DNA of 64,000 nt from Curtobacterium salicis (GTDB lineage Bacteria; Actinomycetota; Actinomycetes; Actinomycetales; Microbacteriaceae). Position numbers and translations under genes: made by a program. Below the pieces are notes generated by a model. The model was not told where the DNA came from, made no database searches, and saw only the letters and a list, made by a program, of their open reading frames with translations. The stretch covers positions 248,001 through 312,000 of the forward strand of contig NZ_JAAOYO010000002.1 of assembly GCF_011759505.1 (NCBI RefSeq). Direction: 5' to 3'. Each line of letters starts with the position of its first letter. The first letter of the stretch is position 1. This document shows positions 1 through 8,473 of this stretch, piece by piece.

Positions 1-456
1 AAGGTCAAGGGCAAGTTCGAGCAGTTCGACGCGACCCTCGTGACCGCCGAGAACCCCCTCGACACCACCCTCGAGGCCTCGATCGACGTCTCGAGCATCA
101 ACACCAACCAGGCGCAGCGCGACCAGCACCTCGCGACCGGTGACTTCTTCCTCACCGAAGAGCACCCGCACATGGTCTTCCGTTCCACCGGCATCCGCGA
201 GGACGGCGACGACATGCTCATCGACGGCGAGCTCTCGCTGCGCGGCGTGACCAAGCCCGTCACCCTGAAGACCGAGTTCGGTGGCGTCACCACCGACGGC
301 TACGGCCAGACGAAGCTCGGCGCCGAGGCGACCACCAAGATCGACCGCACCGAGTTCGGCGTGAACTGGAACGCGGCGCTCGAGGCCGGTGGCTTCACCC
401 TGGGCAACGACGTCACGATCAACCTCGACGTCCAGTTCGTCCTCCAGGCGGCCTGA
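1..456 (+). CDS. YceI family protein, 5' truncated by the window edge
   Basis: The frame is open from base 1, so the true start lies outside the window; 151 codons remain before the TGA. The visible part is the core of a YceI domain: residues near 80-90 read LRGVTKPVTL and near 115 DRTEFGVNW, both characteristic of the family. YceI proteins form a lipocalin-like beta barrel that binds a long polyisoprenoid or other amphiphile; many are secreted, but the N-terminus needed to judge export is missing. A GTG at 40 would remove conserved strands and is not believable as the start. A strong hairpin follows 12 bases after the stop. The family is certain; the ligand is unknown. Confidence 0.9.
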   Translation, partial: KVKGKFEQFDATLVTAENPLDTTLEASIDVSSINTNQAQRDQHLATGDFFLTEEHPHMVFRSTGIREDGDDMLIDGELSLRGVTKPVTLKTEFGGVTTDGYGQTKLGAEATTKIDRTEFGVNWNAALEAGGFTLGNDVTINLDVQFVLQAA

Positions 457-467
457 CCTCTCCCCCT

Positions 468-504
468 CACGAAGCCCCGGCGCCCTCGGCGTCGGGGCTT
501 CGTG
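468..504 (+). terminator. Hairpin terminator of the YceI gene
   Basis: A perfect 12-bp stem (468-479 with 493-504, arm CACGAAGCCCCG) closes a 13-nt loop right after the YceI stop. There is no T-run, as is usual in high-G+C actinobacteria. Confidence 0.8.
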
Positions 505-1206
505 CTGTCCGGACGGAGGACCACTCCCCGCCCGACGTCGAGTTCACTGACGCGCCGGCACCCGGGGCGAGCGGGCGCCGGAGGCGAGCGGGCGGAACAC
601 CACGGTGCGCCAGCCCCCTCCCGCGGTATTTCGCCCGTTCGCCATTGCCGCGTGGCAGGTGCGCCGCTGGACGGCCAACGGGCGGATCCGCTTCCCGATG
701 CGTCGGGCTACCTGATTCGCCCGCCCGGCCACGCGGGAACCGAGCGGGCGGATCCGCTGGGTCGCGCGCCTCCCGTGCAGGCGGTTCTGCCCGTTCGCGC
801 GCCGCACTCGCGCCCGATCTCCCTGCCAGAGCCGAGCGCGGTCCCCGGGCCGTACCTGCTCCTCGCCCGCTCAGCCATGGACGCCACACGCTACAGATCC
901 GCCCGTCGACGTCGACGTCGATCGCGAACCCGTCGCCGTCGAGCCCGACCACGGGCGACCCGCTCGACCACGGGCGACCCGACCAACCACGGGCGACCCG
1001 GACCCCGACCACGGGCGCTCCGCATCGACCACGGGCGCCGAACGCACGAGCGCCGCTGGCCGGGTCGCGCGGTACCGTGAGGAACGCTCCGGCGTGCCCG
1101 AGGGAATCCGCCCCCTGGCCGCGGAGTTGCACGGATCACCGCTGCACACGAAGCACGTCCGACGCCGCCGTCGGGACGCCGCTCGCCGACGAACAGGAGC
1201 ACCCCG
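505..1206. repeat. Gene-free 700-bp spacer rich in short G+C repeats
   Basis: I find no credible gene here: open frames exist on both strands but none looks like a protein family. The spacer is built from short repeats. A core like GAGCGGGCGGATCCGC occurs near 590, 676 and 742, and its reverse form near 895 and 1105. A second unit, ACCACGGGCGACC or close to it, recurs about five times between 948 and 1036. A GTCGAC run lies near 906-924. The same core recurs in the 3063-3567 spacer and near 4750. An AGGAG at 1195-1199 belongs to the next gene. Confidence 0.6.
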
Positions 1207-1773
1207 ATGTCCACCGACTGGATCACGCTGCAGACCCTCGCCGTGGCGGAGTTCGGCCGCCGCGTCGCCGCCGTCACCGACTGGGACGCGCCCACACCCG
1301 ATTCCGAATGGACGACTCGCGACCTCGTCACGCACGTGGTCGACGAGCAGCGCTGGATCCCGAAGCTCCTCACCGGCTGCGACCACGCCCAGGCCGAGGC
1401 GGATCTCGAACCGATCGGCGACGACCTCCTGGCGGAGTGGGAGCGGCACTCGAGTGCTGCGATCGAAGCGTGGCAGCGCGCCCCGAAGGACACGCCGGTG
1501 CACCTCTCGACCGATGTGGTGCAGGCCGGCGAGTACCTGGCGGAGCAGACCAGCGACATCACGATCCACACGTGGGACCTCGCCCGCGCGACCGGGAGTG
1601 ACGAGCACCTGCCGGACACCCTCGTCGAAGCGGTGTGGACGCACTTCGAGCCGCAGATCCAGTCCCTCGCGGCGACCGGGCTGTACGCGGCTCCAGTGCA
1701 GGTGGACGACGATGCTCCTCTGCAGGTGCGGCTGCTTGCGGTGACCGGGCGAGATGCCCGGGTGCCTGCCTGA
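1207..1773 (+). CDS. DinB-fold, mycothiol-dependent maleylpyruvate isomerase/TIGR03086-like protein
   Basis: This 188-residue protein has the four-helix DinB/MDMPI layout: a first helix with WTTRDLVTHVV (residues 35-45, His43) and a later TIHTWDLARATG (119-130, His121). In this family such histidines, with an acidic residue, bind a divalent metal and mycothiol serves as thiol cofactor. The substrate is not predictable; many members are detoxification enzymes or have no known role. The ATG at 1207 follows AGGAG by 7 nt. It stands alone, flanked by repeat-rich spacers on both sides. The family call is good; true maleylpyruvate isomerase activity is not implied. Confidence 0.8.
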   Translation: MSTDWITLQTLAVAEFGRRVAAVTDWDAPTPDSEWTTRDLVTHVVDEQRWIPKLLTGCDHAQAEADLEPIGDDLLAEWERHSSAAIEAWQRAPKDTPVHLSTDVVQAGEYLAEQTSDITIHTWDLARATGSDEHLPDTLVEAVWTHFEPQIQSLAATGLYAAPVQVDDDAPLQVRLLAVTGRDARVPA

Positions 1774-1780
1774 CACACCC

Positions 1781-1935
1781 GTCAGGACAGCCCGCTCGGC
1801 GGACGAACCCCCTCAGGACAGCCCGCCCAGCGGACGAACCCCCTCAGGACAGCCCGCCCAGCGGACGAACCCCGTCAGGACAGCCCGCTCGGCGGACGAA
1901 CCCGCCGGGCCCGCCCGCTCGGCGGACGAACCCCA
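1781..1935. repeat. 31-bp tandem repeat array, four full copies plus a degenerate one
   Basis: The unit, beginning TCAGGACAGCCCGC and containing CGGACGAACCCC, starts at 1782, 1813, 1844 and 1875, exactly 31 bp apart; a diverged copy follows at about 1906-1935. A 31-bp period shifts the reading frame at each copy, so the array is not a coding repeat. It lies between the isomerase-like gene and the aldo/keto reductase. There are no unique spacers, so it is not a CRISPR array. Confidence 0.9.
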
Positions 1936-1983
1936 GCCCGCGCACGCACCCGCCCACCACCGCCCGCATCGGAAGGACCCCGC

Positions 1984-3009
1984 ATGTCCGACACCTCCAG
2001 CGACACTCCCCAGAACTCCGCCACCGTCCCCACGGTCCGGCTCGGCAACACCGGTCTCGAGATCTCGAGCGTCATCCTCGGGATGATGTCCTACGGCGAC
2101 CCGACCAAGGGCTCGCACGCCTGGAGCGTCGGCATCGACGAGGCCCGGCCCTTCGTCCGTCGAGCGTTCGAGGCCGGCATCACCACCTTCGACACCGCGA
2201 ACGTCTACTCCGCGGGCAGCAGCGAGGAGATCACCGGCGAGCTCCTCAAGGAACTCGCTCCGCGTGAGGAGGTGCAGGTCTTCACGAAGGTCTTCAACCG
2301 GATGCGCCCGGGGCGGAACGGGGCCGGCCTCTCCCGCGCCGCGATCATGCACGAGATCGACGCCTCGTTGACCCGCCTCGGCACCGACTACGTCGACCTG
2401 TACCAGATCCACCGTTTCGACCCGCTGACCCCGGTCGAGGAGACGATGGAGGCCCTCCACGACGTCGTCAAGGCCGGCAAGGCCCGGTACATCGGCGCGT
2501 CGAGCATGTGGACGTGGCAGTTCGCCGAGATGCAGCACGTCGCCGAGCGTCACGGCTGGACGAAGTTCGTCGCGATGCAGGACCAGTACAACCTCCTGGA
2601 ACGCGAGGAGGAGCGCGAGATGCACCCCTTCTGCGCGCACACCGGGGTCGGCGTGATCCCGTGGAGCCCCCTCGCCCGCGGCAAGGTCACCCGGCCCTGG
2701 GACGCGCAGGGCTCCGGCTCCCGCTCCGACACCGACGAGTTCGGCAAGACCCTGTACCGCCAGGACGAGGACGCGAACCGCGCGATCGTCGAGGCGGTCG
2801 GGCAGGTCGCCGACGAGCGTGGCGCGAGCATGGCGCAGATCGCCCTGGCGTGGGTCGCCGGGAAGCCGGCCGTCTCGGCGCCGATCATCGGCGCGACGAA
2901 GGAGCACCACATCGACGACGCGGTCGCCGCCACCGCGATCGAGCTCACCGCCGACGAGGTCGCGCGACTCGAGCACGCGTACACCCCGCGGGTGCCGTCC
3001 GGCTTCTGA
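1984..3009 (+). CDS. Aldo/keto reductase
   Basis: A 341-residue aldo/keto reductase, an NADPH-dependent oxidoreductase with a (beta/alpha)8 barrel. The catalytic tetrad is visible: Asp70 and Tyr75 in FDTANVYSAG, Lys102 in FTKVF, and His143 in QIHRFD. The C-terminal part has the cofactor-binding PIIGATKEHHIDDA segment. It resembles the YajO/AKR11-14 type of soluble reductases; the carbonyl substrate cannot be read from sequence. The ATG at 1984 has AAGGA about 8 nt upstream. A long hairpin follows the stop. The gene is monocistronic and convergent with the DUF2236 gene. Confidence 0.92.
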   Translation: MSDTSSDTPQNSATVPTVRLGNTGLEISSVILGMMSYGDPTKGSHAWSVGIDEARPFVRRAFEAGITTFDTANVYSAGSSEEITGELLKELAPREEVQVFTKVFNRMRPGRNGAGLSRAAIMHEIDASLTRLGTDYVDLYQIHRFDPLTPVEETMEALHDVVKAGKARYIGASSMWTWQFAEMQHVAERHGWTKFVAMQDQYNLLEREEEREMHPFCAHTGVGVIPWSPLARGKVTRPWDAQGSGSRSDTDEFGKTLYRQDEDANRAIVEAVGQVADERGASMAQIALAWVAGKPAVSAPIIGATKEHHIDDAVAATAIELTADEVARLEHAYTPRVPSGF

Positions 3010-3018
3010 CGCACCATC

Positions 3019-3062
3019 CGGACGGGAGGCGCGGTGCCAGCGGGCACCACGCCTCCCGTCCG
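3019..3062. terminator. Long hairpin after the aldo/keto reductase
   Basis: A 20-bp stem with one mismatch (3019-3038 with 3043-3062) closes a 4-nt AGCG loop ten bases after the stop codon. It contains GGGAGGC/GCCTCCC, a sequence shared with several other terminators in the window. Confidence 0.85.
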
Positions 3063-3567
3063 TCCGTCGCTCCCGCCCGCCCACTCAGTCGAGCGGGCGA
3101 GATACCCGGGTCCGCCCGCTCGTTCCCGTGGAGTTCCGCCCGCTCGCCGAAGCCGGACGGCACGGTGCCCCCCCGACGGGCCCTCGCCCGCCGTGCCGGG
3201 GCGCAACGGCGGGCGTGCGGGGCGGGTGCGAGCGGGTCCAGGCGGGCACGCGCGAGCGGACGGAATCCACGGGTGCCCGTGCCGGGACGGCCGCGGATAC
3301 GCCCGCTCGCCGCCGGAGGTGCCCGGGCTCGGACCCCGCGCCCCGAGCCGAGGCTCCGAGCGTTTCGCGTCCTCGACGGTCAGCGGGCGGAATGCCGGGG
3401 CCCCGGAGGCGCGCACGGGTGGGATCCGCCCGCTCGGCAGGAGGAGCACGAGCGAGCAAGGCAGGGCAGGGCAGGCGGGCGCGGCCCAAGCGCGCAGCGC
3501 AAGGCAGGGCAGGCGGGCAGGCGCAGCGCAAGCGAGCAGGCGCAGCGCAAGCGGGCAAGGCAAGCGG
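3063..3567. repeat. Gene-free repeat-rich spacer between convergent genes
   Basis: About 500 bp without a credible gene. The core CGAGCGGGCGGA or its complement occurs at least six times between 3090 and 3440; one pair forms an inverted repeat at 3090-3099 and 3113-3122. From about 3440 the sequence dissolves into short purine-rich units such as GGCAGGGCAGGC, and a 17-bp segment, CAGGCGCAGCGCAAGCG, is repeated at 3518 and 3537. Confidence 0.65.
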
Positions 3568-3598
3568 GCAGGGCGGGCGGGTGCCCAGCCCGCCCTGC
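3568..3598 (-). terminator. Hairpin terminator of the DUF2236 gene
   Basis: A perfect 11-bp stem (3568-3578 with 3588-3598, arm GCAGGGCGGGC) closes a 9-nt loop just past the stop of the minus-strand gene. Confidence 0.75.
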
Positions 3599-3602
3599 GG
3601 AC

Positions 3603-4541
3603 TCAGGCGGCGCCGAGCTCCCGGTCCGCCGCGCCCTCGCGCTCGAGCCGCGCGATGCGCCGCAAGGCCGCCCGCTCGCTGCCCGACTGACTGCCGAGCA
3701 CGCCGGTGATGCCGTCGAGGACCACCCCGGTCGCCCGGCCGACGGGCAGCTCGATCGGCCCGAACGACGGCGTGCGGATCCCGAGCAGCGACCGGTGCCG
3801 CGGGTCGAGGGTCGAGACCGCGCCCTGGTAGATCGCCTGGTAGCCCGGACGGAGCATGGCGGCGAGGGGCGGGTTCTTGATGAAGCGCAGGACCTCCCGG
3901 GTCCGGGGCGTCACCGCGAGTTCGCCACGGTCGAGGTAGCCGTCCATCTGTGCGCGGAGTTCCGCCTCGGTCTCGGGGGCGTCCTGCACGCGCATCAGGC
4001 GACCGGCGATCGCCCACTCGCGGACGTAGGCGTCGGCGCCACCCGGGATCGGCCCACCCCAGCGCTGCGCGGTGCGGAGGAACGCGTCCGTGAACGCGAG
4101 GTGCACCCATCGGGCCAGGTCCGGGTCGTTGGCCGTGTAGGGGCGACCGATGCCGTGCCCGTCCACGTACTGGCCGCGGACGCGTTCGTGGAGCCGCAGG
4201 ACCCACTCGCTGCCGGAGGTCGCGGTCGCGGTGTCGCCGTGGGTGACGGTGTAGATCCACCGGATGGTGCCCGCGAGCCGGCCGAACGGGTCCTCCTTGT
4301 AGCGGGAGTGGTCGGCGACTCCGGCGAGCGCTCCCGGGTGCAGAGCCTGGACGAGGAGCGCGCGGACACCGGCGACGATGGTCTGGTTGCCGCCGTGCAC
4401 CGACCAGGTGGCCGAGCCGGGGCCGAAGAAGCCGGCGTCGGTGCCCTTCTCGAGTTCGTCCACCCACTCCGGGCTGCCGTGGGTGTTCCCCGTGAACGTG
4501 GCCTGCAGGCGGGTGCGGAACGCATCGGTGACGAAGGACAT
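3603..4541 (-). CDS. MpaB/DUF2236 family oxygenase
   Basis: A 312-residue protein of the DUF2236/MpaB (latex-clearing-like) family, whose characterised members are heme-dependent oxygenases. Conserved blocks are visible: ALHPGALAGVADHS (residues 66-79), YKEDPFGRLAGTIRW (81-95), LHERVRG (117-123) and the PYTANDPDLARWVH block (135-148). Histidines in these blocks are candidates for the heme ligand. The ATG at 4541 is chosen because the conserved N-terminus starts there; the open frame continues about 50 codons upstream into low-complexity sequence and could mislead an automatic caller. No clear ribosome site is seen. The substrate is unknown. Confidence 0.8.
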   Translation of the reverse strand: MSFVTDAFRTRLQATFTGNTHGSPEWVDELEKGTDAGFFGPGSATWSVHGGNQTIVAGVRALLVQALHPGALAGVADHSRYKEDPFGRLAGTIRWIYTVTHGDTATATSGSEWVLRLHERVRGQYVDGHGIGRPYTANDPDLARWVHLAFTDAFLRTAQRWGGPIPGGADAYVREWAIAGRLMRVQDAPETEAELRAQMDGYLDRGELAVTPRTREVLRFIKNPPLAAMLRPGYQAIYQGAVSTLDPRHRSLLGIRTPSFGPIELPVGRATGVVLDGITGVLGSQSGSERAALRRIARLEREGAADRELGAA

Positions 4542-4625
4542 GCGCTCATGGTCCGTCGGTCCCCTGACAGCGCGCCCCGCAACTCGCCGGAAACCGCGCC
4601 GCCCCGCGCCGCACCGCGCCGCCCC

Positions 4626-4687
4626 GCGTCGCCCGCACCGGCACCCGCCGCGAAGAGCGTCGCCCGCACCGGCACCCGCCGCGAAGA
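4626..4687. repeat. 31-bp tandem duplication
   Basis: Two copies of a 31-bp unit beginning GCGTCGCCCGCACC start at 4626 and 4657, followed by a diverged partial third copy to about 4710. It lies in the 233-bp spacer between the divergent DUF2236 and acyl-CoA synthetase genes, upstream of both starts. Confidence 0.85.
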
Positions 4688-4736
4688 GCACCCGCCGCGG
4701 AGAGCACCGCCACGCGCACGCACCCGCACCCCTCGT

Positions 4737-4767
4737 CTGACAACCGCTCGGATCCGCCCGCTAGGTT
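4737..4767 (+). promoter_or_regulatory. Promoter of the acyl-CoA synthetase gene
   Basis: A CTGACA -35 (4737-4742) and a TAGGTT -10 (4762-4767) are 19 bp apart. The -10 ends 7 nt before the GTG start at 4775, so transcription should begin at or next to the start codon, giving a leaderless mRNA. Confidence 0.65.
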
Positions 4768-4774
4768 GGACGAC

Positions 4775-6460
4775 GTGAGCATCGACACGCCTCGTCCCTG
4801 GCTTGCCTCCTACGCGTCAGGGGTGCCGCACGACATCGAACCGATGACGGGGTCCCTCCCGGACCTGGTCGAGCAGTCCGCCCGGCGCTTCCCGAAGGCC
4901 GTGGCGCTCGAGTTCTTCACGCGGGAGACCACGTACGCGGAGCTCGAGGACCAGATCGCCCGGGCCGCGAACGGGCTGCGGAAGCTCGGCGTGACGAAGG
5001 GCGACCGGGTGGCCCTGGTGTTGCCGAACTGCCCGCAGCACGTCGTGGCGTTCTACGCGGTGCTCCGTCTGGGCGGCATCGTCGTCGAGCACAACCCGCT
5101 GTACACGCCGCGGGAGCTCCGACACCAGTTCGAGGACCACGGTGCGACGGTCGCGATCGCCTGGGACAAGTCGGTCGCGACGCTGCAGGACTTCCCGAAG
5201 GACGTCGCGCTCGACGCGATCGTCTCGGTGGACCTGACGCGGGCGATGCCGCGGAGCACCCGCCTGGCGCTGGCGCTGCCGGTGGCGAAGGCGCGCGAGT
5301 CCCGCGCGAAGCTCACGACTTCGGTGTCCGGCACGACGCGCTGGGACGACCTGGTGTCGACCCGGAAGCTGTCGAAGCGGCACCCCCGTCCGGAGACCGA
5401 CGACGTCGCGCTCATCCAGTACACCTCCGGCACGACCGGCACCCCGAAGGGTGCCGTCCTGACGCACCGGAACCTGCTGGCGAACGCCGCGCAGGCGCGG
5501 GCCTGGATCCCGCAGATCAGCGCGGGTGACGGCAGCGTCGTGCACGCCGTCCTGCCGATGTTCCACGCCTACGGTCTGACGCTGTGCCTCACGTTCGCGA
5601 TGAGCATCGCCGGGAGGCTCGTCCTGTTCCCGGCGTTCGACCCCGCGTTGGTCCTCAAGGCGATCAAGAAGCGTCCGCCGACGTTCCTGCCGGCCGTGCC
5701 GCCGATCTACGCCCGGCTGCAGCACGCCGCCGACTCGGCGAAGGTGTCGCTGGCGGGCATCGACATCGGGATCTCCGGTGCGATGCCGCTGTCGCAGGAC
5801 GTCATCGAGCCGTGGGAGGCCCGCACCGGTGGCTACCTGGTGGAGGGCTACGGCCTGTCCGAGTGCTCCCCCGTGCTGATGGCGAACCCGGTGTCGGACG
5901 CCCGTCGGCTCGGCGTGATCGGCCTGCCGCTGCCGTCGACCGAGTGCCGCGTGGTGGACCCCGACGACGAGTCCCGGGTGCTCGGCACCGACGAGTCCGG
6001 CGAGCTGCAGGTCCGCGGCCCGCAGGTGTTCGGCGGCTACTGGGGCAAGGCCGAGGCGACCGACGAGGTGTTCACCTCGGATGGCTGGTTCCGGACGGGC
6101 GACATCGTGGCGATCGACGCGGACGGCTTCGTGCGGATCGTGGACCGGCTGAAGGAACTCATCATCACCGGTGGGTTCAACGTCGCGCCGTCCGAGGTGG
6201 AGGACACGCTCCTCAAGCACCCGAGCGTCAAGGAGGTCGCGGTCGTCGGCATCGTGCAGAGTGGCAACGAGCAGGTCGTCGCCGCGGTGATCCCGACGGA
6301 CCCGGCGACCTTCGACGCGGAGGCCCTCCGGGCGTGGTCCCGTGACCACCTGGCCGCGTACAAGGTGCCGCGTCGCGTGGTGGTCGTCGAGGACCTCCCC
6401 CGGTCGATGATCGGCAAGGTCCTGCGCCGCAAGGTGCGCGACGCGATCCTGCACGACTAG
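4775..6460 (+). CDS. fadD: Long-chain fatty-acid-CoA ligase (acyl-CoA synthetase)
   Basis: A 561-residue ANL-superfamily adenylate-forming enzyme that activates a fatty acid with ATP and CoA in the cytoplasm. The phosphate-binding loop is YTSGTTGTPKGAVLTH (residues 216-231). Later come GEL(Q)VRGPQVFGGYW, GWFRTGDI, the hinge DRLKELIITGG and the C-terminal GKVLRRKVRD with the adenylation lysine. The GTG at 4775 is preferred over the in-frame TTG at 4766 because a good -10 lies 7 nt before it. The gene is convergent with the ABC exporter, 17 nt away. Chain-length preference cannot be read; the class is certain. Confidence 0.92.
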   Translation: MSIDTPRPWLASYASGVPHDIEPMTGSLPDLVEQSARRFPKAVALEFFTRETTYAELEDQIARAANGLRKLGVTKGDRVALVLPNCPQHVVAFYAVLRLGGIVVEHNPLYTPRELRHQFEDHGATVAIAWDKSVATLQDFPKDVALDAIVSVDLTRAMPRSTRLALALPVAKARESRAKLTTSVSGTTRWDDLVSTRKLSKRHPRPETDDVALIQYTSGTTGTPKGAVLTHRNLLANAAQARAWIPQISAGDGSVVHAVLPMFHAYGLTLCLTFAMSIAGRLVLFPAFDPALVLKAIKKRPPTFLPAVPPIYARLQHAADSAKVSLAGIDIGISGAMPLSQDVIEPWEARTGGYLVEGYGLSECSPVLMANPVSDARRLGVIGLPLPSTECRVVDPDDESRVLGTDESGELQVRGPQVFGGYWGKAEATDEVFTSDGWFRTGDIVAIDADGFVRIVDRLKELIITGGFNVAPSEVEDTLLKHPSVKEVAVVGIVQSGNEQVVAAVIPTDPATFDAEALRAWSRDHLAAYKVPRRVVVVEDLPRSMIGKVLRRKVRDAILHD

Positions 6461-6477
6461 CAGCGCGCTGTCAGCAG

Positions 6478-7341
6478 CTACTTGCTGCTGATCCGCGTGT
6501 ACTTGTTCACCGCCCACGGCACGAACACGGCGAGCATCACCGTGATCCCGATGAGCACCGTCGTGATCGGGTGCTGCATGGTCCAGATGTCCGGCACCGG
6601 CGCGGACCCGGCGTTGCCGAACAGTTCCCGCGCAGCCTGCACCAGTGAGGACACCGGGTTCCACTCGGCGAACACCCGGAGCACGAGCGGCATGGTCTCG
6701 CTGGGCACGAAGGCGTTCGAGATGAACGTCAGCGGGAACAGGATCATGAACGAGGCGTTGTTGATCACCTCGGGCGTCTTGACGCTCATGCCGAGCAGCG
6801 CCATCACCCAGCTGAACGCGTAGCTGAACAGCAGCAGCAGCGCGAGCCCGCCGAGGAACTCCACCGGCGAGGAGTTCACCCGCCAGCCGACGGCGAGTCC
6901 GGTGGCCATCATGATCACCATCGAGATGCCGTTGAGCACGAGGTCGGAGTTCGTCCGTCCGACCAGGACCGCGGACGCCGACATGGGCAGGGTCCGGAAC
7001 CGGTCGATGAGGCCTTCCTTGAGGTCCTGCGCCATCGCCGACCCCGAGAAGGTGGCTCCGAAGACGACGGTCTGGGCGAAGATGCCCGCCATCAGGAACT
7101 GCGTGTAGTCGGTGCCCTGGACGCTGATCGCGCCGCCGTAGACCTGGCTGAACAGCAGGACGAACATGATCGGCTGCAGGACGGCGAACACGAGCATGTC
7201 CGGCGACCGCTTGATCTTGATGAGGTTCCGCTTGGTGACGGTCCACCCGTCCTCGACCCAGACGGCGAGCGGCGCGGTGACGACGACGGGCAGCTGCCGT
7301 CCGAGGGCGCTGCCCGCGCCGGTCGTGGTGGTGGCGGTCAT
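6478..7341 (-). CDS. ABC-2 type transporter permease (DrrB-like)
   Basis: A 287-residue membrane protein with six predicted helices and the ABC-2 permease signature KEGLIDRFRTLPMSASAVL, typical of DrrB-type exporters. The 4-nt overlap with the upstream ATPase gene (ATG within GATGA) indicates translational coupling. Together they form one ABC exporter, probably a heterotetramer in the plasma membrane. DrrAB relatives export hydrophobic drugs or lipids, but this class is common in actinobacteria and the cargo is unknown. Confidence 0.9.
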   Translation of the reverse strand: MTATTTTGAGSALGRQLPVVVTAPLAVWVEDGWTVTKRNLIKIKRSPDMLVFAVLQPIMFVLLFSQVYGGAISVQGTDYTQFLMAGIFAQTVVFGATFSGSAMAQDLKEGLIDRFRTLPMSASAVLVGRTNSDLVLNGISMVIMMATGLAVGWRVNSSPVEFLGGLALLLLFSYAFSWVMALLGMSVKTPEVINNASFMILFPLTFISNAFVPSETMPLVLRVFAEWNPVSSLVQAARELFGNAGSAPVPDIWTMQHPITTVLIGITVMLAVFVPWAVNKYTRISSK

Positions 7342-8384
7342 CGGACCAGCTCCTGCCGGGAGGCGCGTTCCCCGTCCGACGGACTGGTCGCCGCCGTCCC
7401 GCGCCCACCGCCGGCCCCGGCCGCGCCCTCGTCCTCCGTCGCGGCGTGCCCCGTGAGGCGCAGGAACACGTCGTCGAGTGTCGGGCGACGCATGCCCGCG
7501 TCGTGGAGGGCGATGCCGGCCGTGCCGAGGTCGGCGAGGACCCGTTGCAGTGCGGCGGGTCCGGCGTCGACGGCGACTGCTCGGGTGCGTCCGTCCCCGC
7601 TCGTCTCGACGTCCCCGGTGCCGTGGCGCCGGAGGACGGTGGTGGCGGCGTCCCCGTCGGCGGCGTCGACCAGGGTGACGACGACGCGGTGGCCGCCGAC
7701 CTGGGCCTTGAGCTCGTCGGAGGTGCCCTCGGCGATGACCCGGCCGTCGTCGATGACGGCGATGTCGTCGGCGAGCTGGTCGGCCTCCTCGAGGTACTGC
7801 GTGGTGAGGAGCACGGTGGCCCCGCCGGCGACGAGGTCCTCGATGATGCCCCAGAGCGCCAGACGGCTGCGGGGGTCGAGGCCGGTCGTCGGCTCGTCGA
7901 GGAACAGCACGCGCGGGTTCATCACGAGCGCACCGGCGAGGTCGATGCGCCGCCGCATGCCGCCGGAGAAGCCCTTGACGGGGCGGTCGCCCGCTTCGGT
8001 GAGCCCGAACACGTCGATGAGTTCGCGTGCCCGGTCGCGGGCTGCTCGCCGTCCGAGGTGGTAGAGCCGCCCGATCATCTCGAGGTTCTCGAAGCCGGTG
8101 AGGTTCTCGTCGACGGCGGCGTACTGCCCGGACACGCCGATCACGCGGCGGGTGCCCTGCGGATCGGCGACGACGTCCATGCCGGCGACGGTCGCGGACC
8201 CGGCATCGGGTTCGACGAGGGTGGTGAGGACCTTGACGGTCGTGGTCTTGCCGGCACCGTTCGGGCCGAGCAGTGCGGTGACGGTGCCCTCGGGCACCGA
8301 CAGGTCGAGACCCGCCAGTGCGTGCACGGGCCCGGACTTCGAGCGGTACGTCTTGGTGAGGCCGGAAGCCTCGATGATGGCCAT
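7338..8384 (-). CDS. ABC transporter ATP-binding protein (DrrA-like)
   Basis: A 348-residue ATPase. Walker A GPNGAGKTTT lies at residues 40-49, the signature FSGGMRRR at 139-146, and Walker B VLFLDEPTTGLD at 159-170. The switch region reads TTQYLEEAD, with Gln where most ABC ATPases have His, as is usual in the DrrA subfamily. The C-terminal third matches the DrrA-type extension. An AGGAG lies 7 nt before the ATG. It powers the permease encoded by the overlapping downstream gene. Drug resistance is not implied by the subfamily name. Confidence 0.92.
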   Translation of the reverse strand: MAIIEASGLTKTYRSKSGPVHALAGLDLSVPEGTVTALLGPNGAGKTTTVKVLTTLVEPDAGSATVAGMDVVADPQGTRRVIGVSGQYAAVDENLTGFENLEMIGRLYHLGRRAARDRARELIDVFGLTEAGDRPVKGFSGGMRRRIDLAGALVMNPRVLFLDEPTTGLDPRSRLALWGIIEDLVAGGATVLLTTQYLEEADQLADDIAVIDDGRVIAEGTSDELKAQVGGHRVVVTLVDAADGDAATTVLRRHGTGDVETSGDGRTRAVAVDAGPAALQRVLADLGTAGIALHDAGMRRPTLDDVFLRLTGHAATEDEGAAGAGGGRGTAATSPSDGERASRQELVR

Positions 8385-8417
8385 GTCGCTCCTTCGTGAC
8401 CGGCTGCGTCCCTCGGG

Positions 8418-8446
8418 GGCCGACCGGTCACGTGGACCGGTCGGCC
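8418..8446. terminator. Perfect hairpin between the Gly-rich gene and the ABC operon
   Basis: A 12-bp perfect stem (8418-8429 with 8435-8446, arm GGCCGACCGGTC) with an ACGTG loop. It lies 28 bases after the stop of the upstream gene and 34 bases before the ATPase start, so it is either that gene's terminator or an operator of the exporter. Confidence 0.6.
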
Positions 8447-8473
8447 GGGTCCGGTGGGAGCGCTGGACGTCAC

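Noticed and set aside
505..1206. A gene in the 700-bp spacer
   Set aside because: Open frames on both strands have low-complexity Arg/Pro-rich products, no ribosome sites and overlap repeats.
1781..1935. 31-bp repeats as a CRISPR array
   Set aside because: The units abut each other without unique spacers, and no cas gene is in the window.
2508..4778. Plus-strand frame covering the spacer at 3.0-3.6 kb and the DUF2236 gene
   Set aside because: It overlaps the aldo/keto reductase out of frame and DUF2236 in antisense, and shows no domain.
7338..8384. Daunorubicin resistance transporter
   Set aside because: The DrrA-like subfamily is broad; nothing in the sequence or neighbourhood points to this drug.
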